64,000 nucleotides of DNA from Nitrospira sp. (GTDB lineage: Bacteria > Nitrospirota > Nitrospiria > Nitrospirales > Nitrospiraceae). Below are positions 53,681-61,778 of this stretch, piece after piece (positions within the stretch are counted from its first letter, which is position 1; every line of letters begins with the position of its first letter). The stretch covers positions 248,001 to 312,000 of the forward strand of contig JAFEBH010000009.1 in NCBI GenBank assembly GCA_018242765.1. The letters run 5' to 3'. The translations under genes and the position numbers were made by a program. The notes below the pieces were generated by a model. The model had not been told where the DNA came from, made no database searches, and saw only the letters and a program-made list of their open reading frames with translations.

Positions 53681-54477
53681 AGGTTTCAGTCTATATCATC
53701 GCCTACAACGAGGCTAAAAAGATTGCCGATACCATTAACAGTGTGCTCTGGGCGGACGAAATCATCGTGGCCGATTCTGCCAGTACCGATGAGACGGCTC
53801 GGATCGCGCAGGATTTAGGAGCCTGCGTCGTTCAGATTCCGTTCCGGGGGTTCGGTCATCTGCGAAATCAAGCCATTCAATTCTGTACGCATGAATGGAT
53901 ATTCAGCCTCGACACGGATGAACAGTGTACGCCGGAGGTTCGTGACGAAATCCTGATGATCCTGTCCGGGACACCGGCTCACGACGCCTATTTTGTACCA
54001 AGGCGGAATTACTTCATGGGACGTTGGATCAAGCATTCCGGCTGGTATCCCAATTTCCGTCAGCCGCAACTGTTCAAGAAAGGATGCATGCAATACGCGG
54101 AATCACCGGTCCATGAAGGCTACGAATTATTGACGGCCAAATCGGCGGGCCGACTGGGACATGCCATTTGGCAGATTCCCTTCAGAGATTTTGAAGAAGT
54201 GGTCAAGAAGGCCAATCGTTATTCGTCCCTTGGATCGGCCAAGCTCGCTGGTCAACATGTATCGATGGGAACGGCCTTGTGGCACGGTATCTGGTCGTTC
54301 CTCAAACATTACGTGGCGAAACGTGGATTTCTGGACGGCTGGCCTGGGTTTGTCATTGCCTTTGGAAATTTTGAAGGCACGTTCTATCGGTATGCGAAAC
54401 GGTTTGAGCAACAGGAACTGTGGGCGCTCCCCAAACAAGCACCGCTTCGGCGCCCTGATGACGCACCTTCCAAATGA
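53677..54477 (+). CDS. Family 2 glycosyltransferase, WaaE/KdtX-like core glucosyltransferase
   Basis: 266 aa. MKVSVYIIAYNEAKKIADTI, ADEIIVADSASTDETARIA, FRGFGHLRNQAIQFC, WIFSLDTDEQCTPEV and WYPNFRQPQLFKKG are the pattern of LPS core beta-1,4-glucosyltransferases such as WaaE/KdtX. Cytosolic GT-A fold with DxD (SLDTDEQ). ATGA overlaps on both sides with the ligase and the following glycosyltransferase. Donor likely UDP-glucose but not proven. Confidence 0.88.
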   Translation: MKVSVYIIAYNEAKKIADTINSVLWADEIIVADSASTDETARIAQDLGACVVQIPFRGFGHLRNQAIQFCTHEWIFSLDTDEQCTPEVRDEILMILSGTPAHDAYFVPRRNYFMGRWIKHSGWYPNFRQPQLFKKGCMQYAESPVHEGYELLTAKSAGRLGHAIWQIPFRDFEEVVKKANRYSSLGSAKLAGQHVSMGTALWHGIWSFLKHYVAKRGFLDGWPGFVIAFGNFEGTFYRYAKRFEQQELWALPKQAPLRRPDDAPSK

Positions 54478-55316
54478 AAACAGCCTTGATCGTGACGACC
54501 TACAATCGACCGGATGCCTTGGGAGCGGTACTGGAAGGGTATTGCCGTCAAAGTGATCAAGATTTTGAGCTCGTAGTTGCCGACGATGGTTCGAAGGAGG
54601 ACACGGCAGACGTTGTGCGGCAGTTTGCACAGCGCGCACCGTTTCGGCTCACCCATGTCTGGCATGAGGATCGCGGGTTTCGAGCCGCGGCCATTCGCAA
54701 TCGTGCCGTCGCGTCGACAGGGGCCGACTATATCGTGTTTACGGACGGAGACTGTGTCCCCTTCTGTGATTTCGTGCGTGTCCACAAACAGCTTGCCGAA
54801 CCGGGATACTTTCTCGGTGCCAATCGCGTGTTGCTCGCGGCTGAATTGACGAAGCGTGTGCTGTGCCGACAGGTGTCGATTCATGCCTGGGGTGTCCTCG
54901 ACTGGGTTCGGTCCTGGGTGAAGAGAGAAGTCAATCGCTTGCTTCCATTGATGGAATTGCCGGATGGTCCGTTTCGAAAGTGGACGCCTGATCGCTGGGA
55001 AGGCATCAAGACGTGCAATCTGTCCGTATGGCGTGACGACCTCATCCGTGTGAATGGGCTGGATGAGTCGTATGAAGGATGGGGGTTGGAGGATTCTGAC
55101 TTGGTCATTCGACTGCTCCACGCCGGAGTGAAGCATAAGAGCGCGCGCTTCGCCGCGACGGTCTTTCATTTATGGCATCCGGAGCAGGATCGCATGCGGT
55201 TGCCCGACAATCAGAAACGCCTGGATGATCTTCTACGCTCTTCGGTGGTTCGAGCTGCGGTTGGACTCGAACAAGGCCACGAAGCGTCCCTCGATCGGCA
55301 ATCTTCAGCAACGTGA
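54474..55316 (+). CDS. Family 2 glycosyltransferase with GT7-type C-terminal domain
   Basis: 280 aa. TALIVTTYNRPDALGAVLEG, ELVVADDGSKEDTADVV, GFRAAAIRNRAVASTGADY, VFTDGDCVPFCDFV are GT-A elements. The C-terminal GWGLEDSDLVIRLLHAGVK with VFHLWHPEQ is the chondroitin-synthase/galactosyltransferase-like domain that binds the acceptor. Starts by ATGA inside the preceding stop. Likely an LPS core or outer-core transferase. Confidence 0.88.
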   Translation: MKTALIVTTYNRPDALGAVLEGYCRQSDQDFELVVADDGSKEDTADVVRQFAQRAPFRLTHVWHEDRGFRAAAIRNRAVASTGADYIVFTDGDCVPFCDFVRVHKQLAEPGYFLGANRVLLAAELTKRVLCRQVSIHAWGVLDWVRSWVKREVNRLLPLMELPDGPFRKWTPDRWEGIKTCNLSVWRDDLIRVNGLDESYEGWGLEDSDLVIRLLHAGVKHKSARFAATVFHLWHPEQDRMRLPDNQKRLDDLLRSSVVRAAVGLEQGHEASLDRQSSAT

Positions 55317-56440
55317 CGGGTGATGCCATGAAGCGGGATTTTCACAGCGTGTTAGTCGTCTGTACGCGCCGAATCGGGGATGTGCTCTTAGCTACCCCGG
55401 TCGTTCGCTCACTCAAGGCCGCATTGCCGCACGTGATGATCGACATGCTCGTGTTCGAAGGGACCCAGGATATTCTCTCGGGGAATACGGATATTCGACG
55501 AGTGTGGACCATCGTTGAACGGCCAGGGCTTCGTCCTCATCTCGCGTTACTGGGATCACTGTGGCGACGCTACGACGTTGCCCTGTCGGTCCTTGCAGGG
55601 GATCGCCCGACGTTTCATGCCTGGGTCGCAGGACGGTATCGCATAGGGACGCTGTTGCCCGATAAGAAATCCTGGTGGAAGCGGAGGTTGCTGAATCGCT
55701 GGGTCCCGTTCGACAATCTGTTGACCCATACGGTTGCCATGAATCTTCAGCTACTGGCCCCATTGGGAATCGCACCCTGTGGGACTCCCGTGGTGAGCTG
55801 GACGGATGAAGATGCGCGAGCTGTGTGCGCACTGTTTCCGGATATCCGAAGTGGTCAGTCTTACGTGGTGTTACACGTGTCTCCGAAGTTTGCCTACAAG
55901 ACCTGGACCGTCGCGGGATGGGTGGCGCTTGGTCGGTGGCTGATTGATCGTGGGCTGATCGTCGTGATAACCGGAGTCGACTCGGCTGAGCAGGCGTATT
56001 GCGATCAGATTGTCCAGGGGCTCCCCAAGGCTGTCAATTTGATCGGCCAGGTGACCTTGCCGGCCCTGGGCTATCTGTTAGGTCGCACTGCATTATATGT
56101 AGGAACTGACACGGCCGTCAGTCACATGGCTGCTGCCGTCGGTGTGTCGTCCGTTGTGCTGTTCGGTCCGTCAAACCCTGTGAAGTGGGGACCGTGGCCG
56201 AAGGATTTTCTCTCAACCGCACGGAGCCCATGGCATAAACAAGGATCGCAACGACAGGGAAATGTGTGGTTGCTTCAGGGCGAGGGGGAGTGCGTCCCTT
56301 GTCTGGCTGAAGGGTGTGAGCGTCACGTGAACAGTCTCAGCGAGTGCCTGCAGCGATTGTCTGTGCATCGAGTCATCCAGGCTGCCGACGCCATGCTCCG
56401 AGAACGAGAGATTCGCGTGGCAGCGCCAACCAGCGTATGA
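55313..56440 (+). CDS. GT9 heptosyltransferase-family glycosyltransferase
   Basis: 375 aa; a GTGA overlap start, or the ATG five codons later. SVLVVCTRRIGDVLLATPVV is the GT9 start motif, and VLHVSPKFAYKTWTVAGWV, TDTAVSHMAAAVGVSSVVLF are the donor site. The C-terminal Cys-containing segment GECVPCLAEGCERH resembles other heptosyltransferases. This is the fourth GT9 gene of the window. The exact acceptor is unknown. Its end overlaps the WbpM-like gene by ATGA. Confidence 0.85.
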   Translation: MTGDAMKRDFHSVLVVCTRRIGDVLLATPVVRSLKAALPHVMIDMLVFEGTQDILSGNTDIRRVWTIVERPGLRPHLALLGSLWRRYDVALSVLAGDRPTFHAWVAGRYRIGTLLPDKKSWWKRRLLNRWVPFDNLLTHTVAMNLQLLAPLGIAPCGTPVVSWTDEDARAVCALFPDIRSGQSYVVLHVSPKFAYKTWTVAGWVALGRWLIDRGLIVVITGVDSAEQAYCDQIVQGLPKAVNLIGQVTLPALGYLLGRTALYVGTDTAVSHMAAAVGVSSVVLFGPSNPVKWGPWPKDFLSTARSPWHKQGSQRQGNVWLLQGEGECVPCLAEGCERHVNSLSECLQRLSVHRVIQAADAMLREREIRVAAPTSV

Positions 56441-58332
56441 AACAGTCAGCTGCAAAACTGTTCCATTCCCTCACGGGACGATTTGGAGACCGGGTACTCG
56501 GGTACCGATCGATTCTCGTCATCGGTACGGAACTCCTTCTGATTTTCGCAGCGAACCTGACGGCATTTGCGCTGCGATTCGATGCGGATCTTCCTCCCGA
56601 GTATCGGAGAATCATGTGGGATTTTATCCCTACCGTGCTGCTGGTATACGGTATCGGCTTGTGGGTGTTTGGCATTCAGCGAGGGCTCTGGAGATATGTC
56701 GATCTTCACGACCTCTGGAGAATTCTGTTGGCCGCACTGAGCAGCGCGGCGGTTTTTTACGGAGTGATCCATCAACTTGGCGGTGTAACGCAGTATCCTC
56801 GATCCGTGATCATCCTGACGGGCCTGTTGACGGCGCTGTATTTGGCAGGTATCCGATTGGCTGTGCGGGGGTTCCGGGAGTGGATTCAGATATTCGATCC
56901 GAGTGCGCGACGTGTTTTGATCGTCGGCGCAGGACATGCAGGTGAACTGTTAGTCAGAGACATGCTGTACGATGCAAATTATCACTGCTGTCCGGTGGGG
57001 TTCGTCGATGATGATCCGATCAAGCGCAAGATGCGCATTCACGGGATTCCGGTCGTGGGAGCCATGACGGATATCAAGAAAGCCGCTGAGCGGTTGAAGG
57101 TCGACGAAATCATCGTGGCCATCCCGTCGGGTTCCACGACGGTGAAACAAAAGATTCTTGCGGCGTCAGAAGGCTGCTCCGTGCCGATCAAGACGTTACC
57201 CGATGTCAAACAATTGCTCGGTGATCTTGTCTCTCTGCAACAGGTGCGGCCGATGCGCGTCGATGATTTGCTCCAGCGTGAGCCGATCCGGACGGATTCT
57301 CACGAGTTGTCCCCTCACATCAGTGGGAAAACGCTCCTTGTGACCGGAGCAGGAGGATCTATCGGCTCGGAACTCTGCCGGCAGATTGCCCGGCACAAAC
57401 CTCAATCGCTGGTTCTGTTTGAGCGCTACGAGAATACGCTTCATTCGCTTATGCTGGAATTACAAACAGCCTTTCCGACGGTAAAGATTGTCCCGGCCAT
57501 CGGAGATGTGACAGCTCCAGATCGCGTTGCGGAAGTGTTTCGCCAGACTGCCCCCGATATTGTGTTTCATGCGGCCGCTCACAAACATGTTCCGTTGATG
57601 GAACTCAACCCGAAAGAAGCCATCCGCAACAATATATTAGGCACGCGAGTGGTCGCCGAGGCCGCGGTGAAAGCAGAGGTCAGCCGATTTGTCCTGATCT
57701 CCACAGACAAGGCCGTCAATCCATCAAGCGTGATGGGTGTGACCAAAAGAATTGCCGAGCATATGATGCAGGCGTTCAATAGTCCTGGTCTTACGAAGTT
57801 TACGGTGGTGCGGTTTGGGAATGTGCTGGGCAGCAACGGGAGTGTGGTCCCTTTGTTCACCGAACAGATCCGTAAAGGCGGGCCGGTGACCGTCACTCAT
57901 CCGGAGATCAAACGATTTTTTATGACGATTCCAGAAGCGGTGCAGCTGGTGCTCCAGGCGAGTGTAATGGGGCGTGGAGGGGAAGTGTTCGTCCTTGATA
58001 TGGGAGAACAGATCAAGGTGGCCGATTTGGCCAGGAACATGATTGTCTTGGCCGGACTGGTTCCCGGGAAAGACATCGACATCGTCTATACCGGCCTGAG
58101 GCCTGGAGAGAAGATGTACGAAGAACTCTTTGAGGAACAGGAACACGTTGAACCTACGGTTCATGCGAAAATCAATCGAGCGAGCGGGGCTCCGGTTTCC
58201 GTCGGCGAGCTGGATCAATGGCTGGAGATGTTGCAGACGAACCTCCCCCATTGTGATGAAGATGAGCTACTACAAGATCTCAAGCGATTGGTGCCGAGCT
58301 TTCAACCGTCTATCTCGCAGAGCGTCTCGTAG
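56437..58332 (+). CDS. Membrane-bound nucleotide-sugar 4,6-dehydratase (WbpM/CapD-like)
   Basis: 631 aa. Four hydrophobic segments (about 25-150), then a first Rossmann fold with RVLIVGAGHAGELLVRDM, then the catalytic SDR domain with VTGAGGSIGSELCRQIA, FHAAAHKHVPLME and STDKAVNPSSVMGVTKRIAE. In WbpM-type enzymes the catalytic Tyr is replaced by Met: the present SVMGVTK has Met at that place, as in WbpM. It makes UDP-4-keto-6-deoxy-GlcNAc, the precursor of QuiNAc/FucNAc. Works with the WbpV-like and WbpL-like genes. Start by ATGA with the GT9 gene. Confidence 0.9.
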   Translation: MKQSAAKLFHSLTGRFGDRVLGYRSILVIGTELLLIFAANLTAFALRFDADLPPEYRRIMWDFIPTVLLVYGIGLWVFGIQRGLWRYVDLHDLWRILLAALSSAAVFYGVIHQLGGVTQYPRSVIILTGLLTALYLAGIRLAVRGFREWIQIFDPSARRVLIVGAGHAGELLVRDMLYDANYHCCPVGFVDDDPIKRKMRIHGIPVVGAMTDIKKAAERLKVDEIIVAIPSGSTTVKQKILAASEGCSVPIKTLPDVKQLLGDLVSLQQVRPMRVDDLLQREPIRTDSHELSPHISGKTLLVTGAGGSIGSELCRQIARHKPQSLVLFERYENTLHSLMLELQTAFPTVKIVPAIGDVTAPDRVAEVFRQTAPDIVFHAAAHKHVPLMELNPKEAIRNNILGTRVVAEAAVKAEVSRFVLISTDKAVNPSSVMGVTKRIAEHMMQAFNSPGLTKFTVVRFGNVLGSNGSVVPLFTEQIRKGGPVTVTHPEIKRFFMTIPEAVQLVLQASVMGRGGEVFVLDMGEQIKVADLARNMIVLAGLVPGKDIDIVYTGLRPGEKMYEELFEEQEHVEPTVHAKINRASGAPVSVGELDQWLEMLQTNLPHCDEDELLQDLKRLVPSFQPSISQSVS

Positions 58333-58446
58333 TTTTCCGATATTCAGTGTTGATTCCTGACTGGCGTGATATCGTCAAGCCTGCATGGTTGACTCACTCA
58401 AACCGAGAAGAATGGGAAGTATTCGTTTGGAATAGGAGACTAGGCT

Positions 58447-59187
58447 ATGAAAGGTGTTGTGCTGGCCGGAGGACTTGGCACGAGATTACTACCCCTCACC
58501 AAAGTCACGAATAAACACCTGCTTCCCGTGTACGACCGACCCATGATCTACTATCCGATTCAAACGCTTGTCAATGCTGGTGTGACGGAAATCATGTTGG
58601 TGACAGGGGGGAGCAATGCAGGCGACTTCTTGAAGTTGCTTGGGAACGGGAAAGAATTCGGGCTGAAGCATCTCAATTACGCATATCAGGAAGGTGAAGG
58701 CGGTATCGCCGACGCACTTCGATTAGCCGAGCACTTTGCCGATGGAGAACCGATCTGCGTCGTGCTGGGTGATAACATCATTCAGGGGAATATCGCCAAG
58801 GCAGCGGATCGCTTTCGTCGCCAGAAGGGAGGGGCTAAGATCCTCCTGAAAGAAGTGAAGGATCCGCAACGATTTGGTGTGCCGGTCCTGAACGGGGAAC
58901 GTGTGGTAAGGATCGAGGAGAAACCACTTCATCCTCAATCGTCCTATGCCGTGACCGGCATCTATTTTTATGACCCGCTGGTGTTTGAGTATATCCGTTC
59001 ACTCAAACCGTCGGCGAGAGGCGAATTAGAAATTACCGATGTCAACAACGCCTATATCAAGGCCGGACTGTTGACATGGGATCTGCTTGAGGGATGGTGG
59101 ACGGATGCGGGCACCATTGAGTCACTCTATCTGGCCAATCAACTGGTCGGACAAACCGGTGCCAACCATCTTGCCGAGGCAGCATAG
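58447..59187 (+). CDS. rmlA: Short RmlA-type sugar-1-phosphate nucleotidyltransferase (probable glucose-1-phosphate thymidylyltransferase)
   Basis: 246 aa, shorter than the usual ~290 aa RmlA because the C-terminal allosteric extension is missing. KGVVLAGGLGTRLLPLTKVT, HLLPVYDRPMIYYPIQTLV, VVLGDNIIQG and GWWTDAGTIESL are the RmlA core. It probably makes dTDP-glucose for rmlB/rmlD that follow directly. TAGGAGA lies a few bases before the ATG; no terminator is evident after the preceding gene. The next gene starts right after its stop. Confidence 0.88.
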   Translation: MKGVVLAGGLGTRLLPLTKVTNKHLLPVYDRPMIYYPIQTLVNAGVTEIMLVTGGSNAGDFLKLLGNGKEFGLKHLNYAYQEGEGGIADALRLAEHFADGEPICVVLGDNIIQGNIAKAADRFRRQKGGAKILLKEVKDPQRFGVPVLNGERVVRIEEKPLHPQSSYAVTGIYFYDPLVFEYIRSLKPSARGELEITDVNNAYIKAGLLTWDLLEGWWTDAGTIESLYLANQLVGQTGANHLAEAA

Positions 59188-60201
59188 ATGCGTATACTTG
59201 TTACGGGCGGTGCCGGTTTCATCGGCTCCCATCTGGTTCGCCGCCTCCTCGCGTCGTCTCAGCATCAAATCGTCAATCTTGACGCGCTCCGATATTCGGG
59301 GAATCTGAACAATCTTAGCGCTGTCAGCGGGTACCCGGCCTACACCTTTGTGCAGGGGGATGTTTGCGATGCCGAATTGGTGGCGTCTGTGCTTCATGAT
59401 CATGGGATCGAGGGCATCATCAATTGTGCGGCTGAGACGCATGTGGATCGGTCAATATTGGAGCCTGGTACCTTTGCTCGTACCGATGTCATGGGAACCG
59501 GGGTGTTGCTTGAGGAAGGGCGCCGTTTCGGTGTGACGCGCTTTCTTCAAGTCAGTACCGATGAAGTGTACGGGGACCTCGAGTCCGGTTTTGCGACGGA
59601 GGATGATCGGTTGGCACCACGAAGCCCCTATTCGGCGAGCAAAGCCGGAGGTGATTTGCTGACGTTGAGTTACTGGACCACGTACCGGTTCCCTGTGATT
59701 GTGACGAGAGGCAGCAATACGTATGGCCCCCATCAATATCCGGAAAAATTTATTCCGCTCTTCGTCACGAACGCGATTGAACACCAACTGCTGCCGTTGT
59801 ACGGTGATGGAAGACAACGCCGCGATTGGCTTGCCGTGGAAGATCATTGCGCTGGAATCGAGCAGGCATTTTTCCATGGTGAACCGGGGAATATCTACAA
59901 TATCGGCGGAGGGAATGAACGGGAAAATATTGTGGTGGCGGAACAAATTCTTACAGGCCTGAACAAGCCGAGGGCGTTACTGCGATTCGTGACGGATCGG
60001 CCAGGCCATGATCGACGTTATGCCATCGACAGCCGGAAACTTCGCCGCCTCGGTTGGGCCCCGGTCGTACCGTTTGAAGAAGGGCTGAGTGCGACAATTC
60101 GGTGGTATCAAGAACATGAATCCTGGTGGAGACCCATTAAGTCGGGAGAGTTCCGTGCCTATTACGAGCAGGTCTATGGGAAACGCCTTCAGCAAGCCTA
60201 G
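59188..60201 (+). CDS. rmlB: dTDP-glucose 4,6-dehydratase
   Basis: 337-aa SDR: ILVTGGAGFIGSHLVRRLL (NAD loop), NCAAETHVDRSI, QVSTDEVYGDLESGF (the TDE triad residues), PYSASKAGGDLL (Tyr-Lys) and RGSNTYGPHQYPEKF, all standard RmlB. Converts dTDP-glucose to dTDP-4-keto-6-deoxyglucose. Sits between rmlA and rmlD. The C-terminal substrate loop is intact. Confidence 0.94.
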   Translation: MRILVTGGAGFIGSHLVRRLLASSQHQIVNLDALRYSGNLNNLSAVSGYPAYTFVQGDVCDAELVASVLHDHGIEGIINCAAETHVDRSILEPGTFARTDVMGTGVLLEEGRRFGVTRFLQVSTDEVYGDLESGFATEDDRLAPRSPYSASKAGGDLLTLSYWTTYRFPVIVTRGSNTYGPHQYPEKFIPLFVTNAIEHQLLPLYGDGRQRRDWLAVEDHCAGIEQAFFHGEPGNIYNIGGGNERENIVVAEQILTGLNKPRALLRFVTDRPGHDRRYAIDSRKLRRLGWAPVVPFEEGLSATIRWYQEHESWWRPIKSGEFRAYYEQVYGKRLQQA

Positions 60202-60272
60202 ATCGACGGCTCGATAGGAATGAACCATGGTTCGTAGGTAGTGTACGGAATCCGACCCCTCGACCTAATATC

Positions 60273-61145
60273 ATGCGTATTCTGATCACCGGGGCCGATG
60301 GACAACTGGGAAGTGAGCTGTGTCGAGTGCTGGGGTATGAAACAATCATCCCCATGACGTTGCCGGAATTCGATCTCGCGAAACCGGATGTTGAAGCCCA
60401 AATTGTAGCCGCCTCGCCAGACCTCATCATCCATGCGGGTGCCTATACGGACGTCGATGGTGCGGAGCGGGAACCAGACAAAGCGATGGCGGTCAACGCC
60501 GAGGGGACCCGACAGATTGCAGCGGCCGCGTCACGGCTTGGCGTGCGTCTGATCTATATTTCCACCGACTATGTGTTCGACGGACAACAGTGCATGCCCT
60601 ATCGTGAGCAAGATGAGCCACATCCGATCAATCAGTACGGATTTTCGAAATGGAAGGGTGAGCAAGCGGTGTTGGCCTCCGGTACGAACTTCCTCATTGT
60701 CCGGACGGCCTGGTTGTTTGGGGCTGTTGGAAAGAATTTTGTGAAATCCATCGCACAGGCATCGCAGCGCGAGGCGGTGTTACGGGTTGTGGATGATCAA
60801 CGGGGGTGCCCTACGTTCGCTGAGGATCTGGCCTATGCGATCGTGGCATTGATGACAAAGGATGTGGTTGGGGTCATCCATGTCACGAATCGTGGCCACT
60901 GTAGCTGGTATGAGCTGGCCAGAGCCGTTGTTCGTGAGATCGGGGCGGACTGTCCTGTTCTCCCGATTACGACCTTGCAGGCCGGCCGCCTGGCGAAGCG
61001 TCCACAGTATTCAGTCTTGAGCGATAGTCGCTGTGCGTCGTTAGGAATCGTGTTGCCTGAATGGAGTCAGGCACTCGCACGATTCGCGACGGGACCTGGC
61101 CTGTCTTCAGCAGAGCCGCAACGCGCTTCCCTGCCACATAGCTAA
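60273..61145 (+). CDS. rmlD: dTDP-4-dehydrorhamnose reductase
   Basis: 290 aa SDR: RILITGADGQLGSELCRVL, IIHAGAYTDVDGAE, LIYISTDYVFDGQ, NQYGFSKWKGEQAV and RTAWLFGAVGKNFVKS are the RmlD pattern. Reduces dTDP-4-keto-rhamnose to dTDP-L-rhamnose. The 3,5-epimerase RmlC that should act before it is absent from the window, so either rmlC lies elsewhere or the product differs. A 71-base gap separates it from rmlB. Confidence 0.93.
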   Translation: MRILITGADGQLGSELCRVLGYETIIPMTLPEFDLAKPDVEAQIVAASPDLIIHAGAYTDVDGAEREPDKAMAVNAEGTRQIAAAASRLGVRLIYISTDYVFDGQQCMPYREQDEPHPINQYGFSKWKGEQAVLASGTNFLIVRTAWLFGAVGKNFVKSIAQASQREAVLRVVDDQRGCPTFAEDLAYAIVALMTKDVVGVIHVTNRGHCSWYELARAVVREIGADCPVLPITTLQAGRLAKRPQYSVLSDSRCASLGIVLPEWSQALARFATGPGLSSAEPQRASLPHS

Positions 61146-61165
61146 TTATCTTTTCAAAGGTTCGA

Positions 61166-61201
61166 CGACTCGCTAAGATGGCGACCATACATAGCGAGTC
61201 G
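61166..61201 (+). other. 10-bp inverted repeat after rmlD
   Basis: CGACTCGCTA (61166-61175) pairs perfectly with TAGCGAGTCG (61192-61201) around a 16-base loop. No T-run follows, so it is not a typical terminator; it could attenuate, stabilise the rmlABD transcript or mark a protein site. Confidence 0.45.
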
Positions 61202-61232
61202 GATACCCATCCGGTTCTCAAACAATGCACCG

Positions 61233-61769
61233 ATGAAGCGCCAAGCTCAGGGGGGACCTCCCCGAAATCTTTTGCAGAATGTTCGTCTCTTCGCCACCGA
61301 TGTGGACGGAGTCCTCACCGATGCCGGTATGTACTACTCTGAGTCCGGTGACGAGTGGAAGAAGTTTAATACGCGTGATGGGATGGGTATCAAACTCCTG
61401 CAAAAGGCTGGGCTCATCACGGCAATTGTGACGCAGGAGCGAACCAGATTGGTCGCACGGCGGGCAGAAAAGCTGGCGATCCCTGAACTCCACCAGGGCG
61501 TGATGGATAAGTTGTCGGTGATTCGGGAAATGGCCTCACGGCATGGCATTGCGCTCAAGCAGATTGCCTATATCGGGGACGATGTGAACGATATTGAAGC
61601 GTTGAAGGCCGTGGGGCTGTCGGCGGCTCCGGCAGATGGTCTTCCGCAAGTGCTGGATATCGTCGGCTATGTCTGTCAGAAGAAAGGTGGAGAAGGAGCA
61701 GTCAGGGAACTCGCTGAGTTGATACTCCAATCTCGAACCGAAGCGAAGGGGACCAAGCGGAGGAGGTGA
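61233..61769 (+). CDS. KdsC-like HAD phosphatase
   Basis: 178 aa small HAD enzyme without cap domain: LFATDVDGVLTDAGMYYSES (Asp nucleophile in the DVDG motif), DGMGIKLLQKAG, AYIGDDVNDIEALKAVG. The family removes the phosphate from Kdo-8-phosphate or from N-acylneuraminate-9-phosphate. Since Kdo is needed for the core, KdsC is the likelier role, although no kdsA/kdsB is in the window. Starts 32 bases after the inverted repeat and nine bases before manC. Confidence 0.85.
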   Translation: MKRQAQGGPPRNLLQNVRLFATDVDGVLTDAGMYYSESGDEWKKFNTRDGMGIKLLQKAGLITAIVTQERTRLVARRAEKLAIPELHQGVMDKLSVIREMASRHGIALKQIAYIGDDVNDIEALKAVGLSAAPADGLPQVLDIVGYVCQKKGGEGAVRELAELILQSRTEAKGTKRRR

Positions 61770-61778
61770 GGAGAAAGG

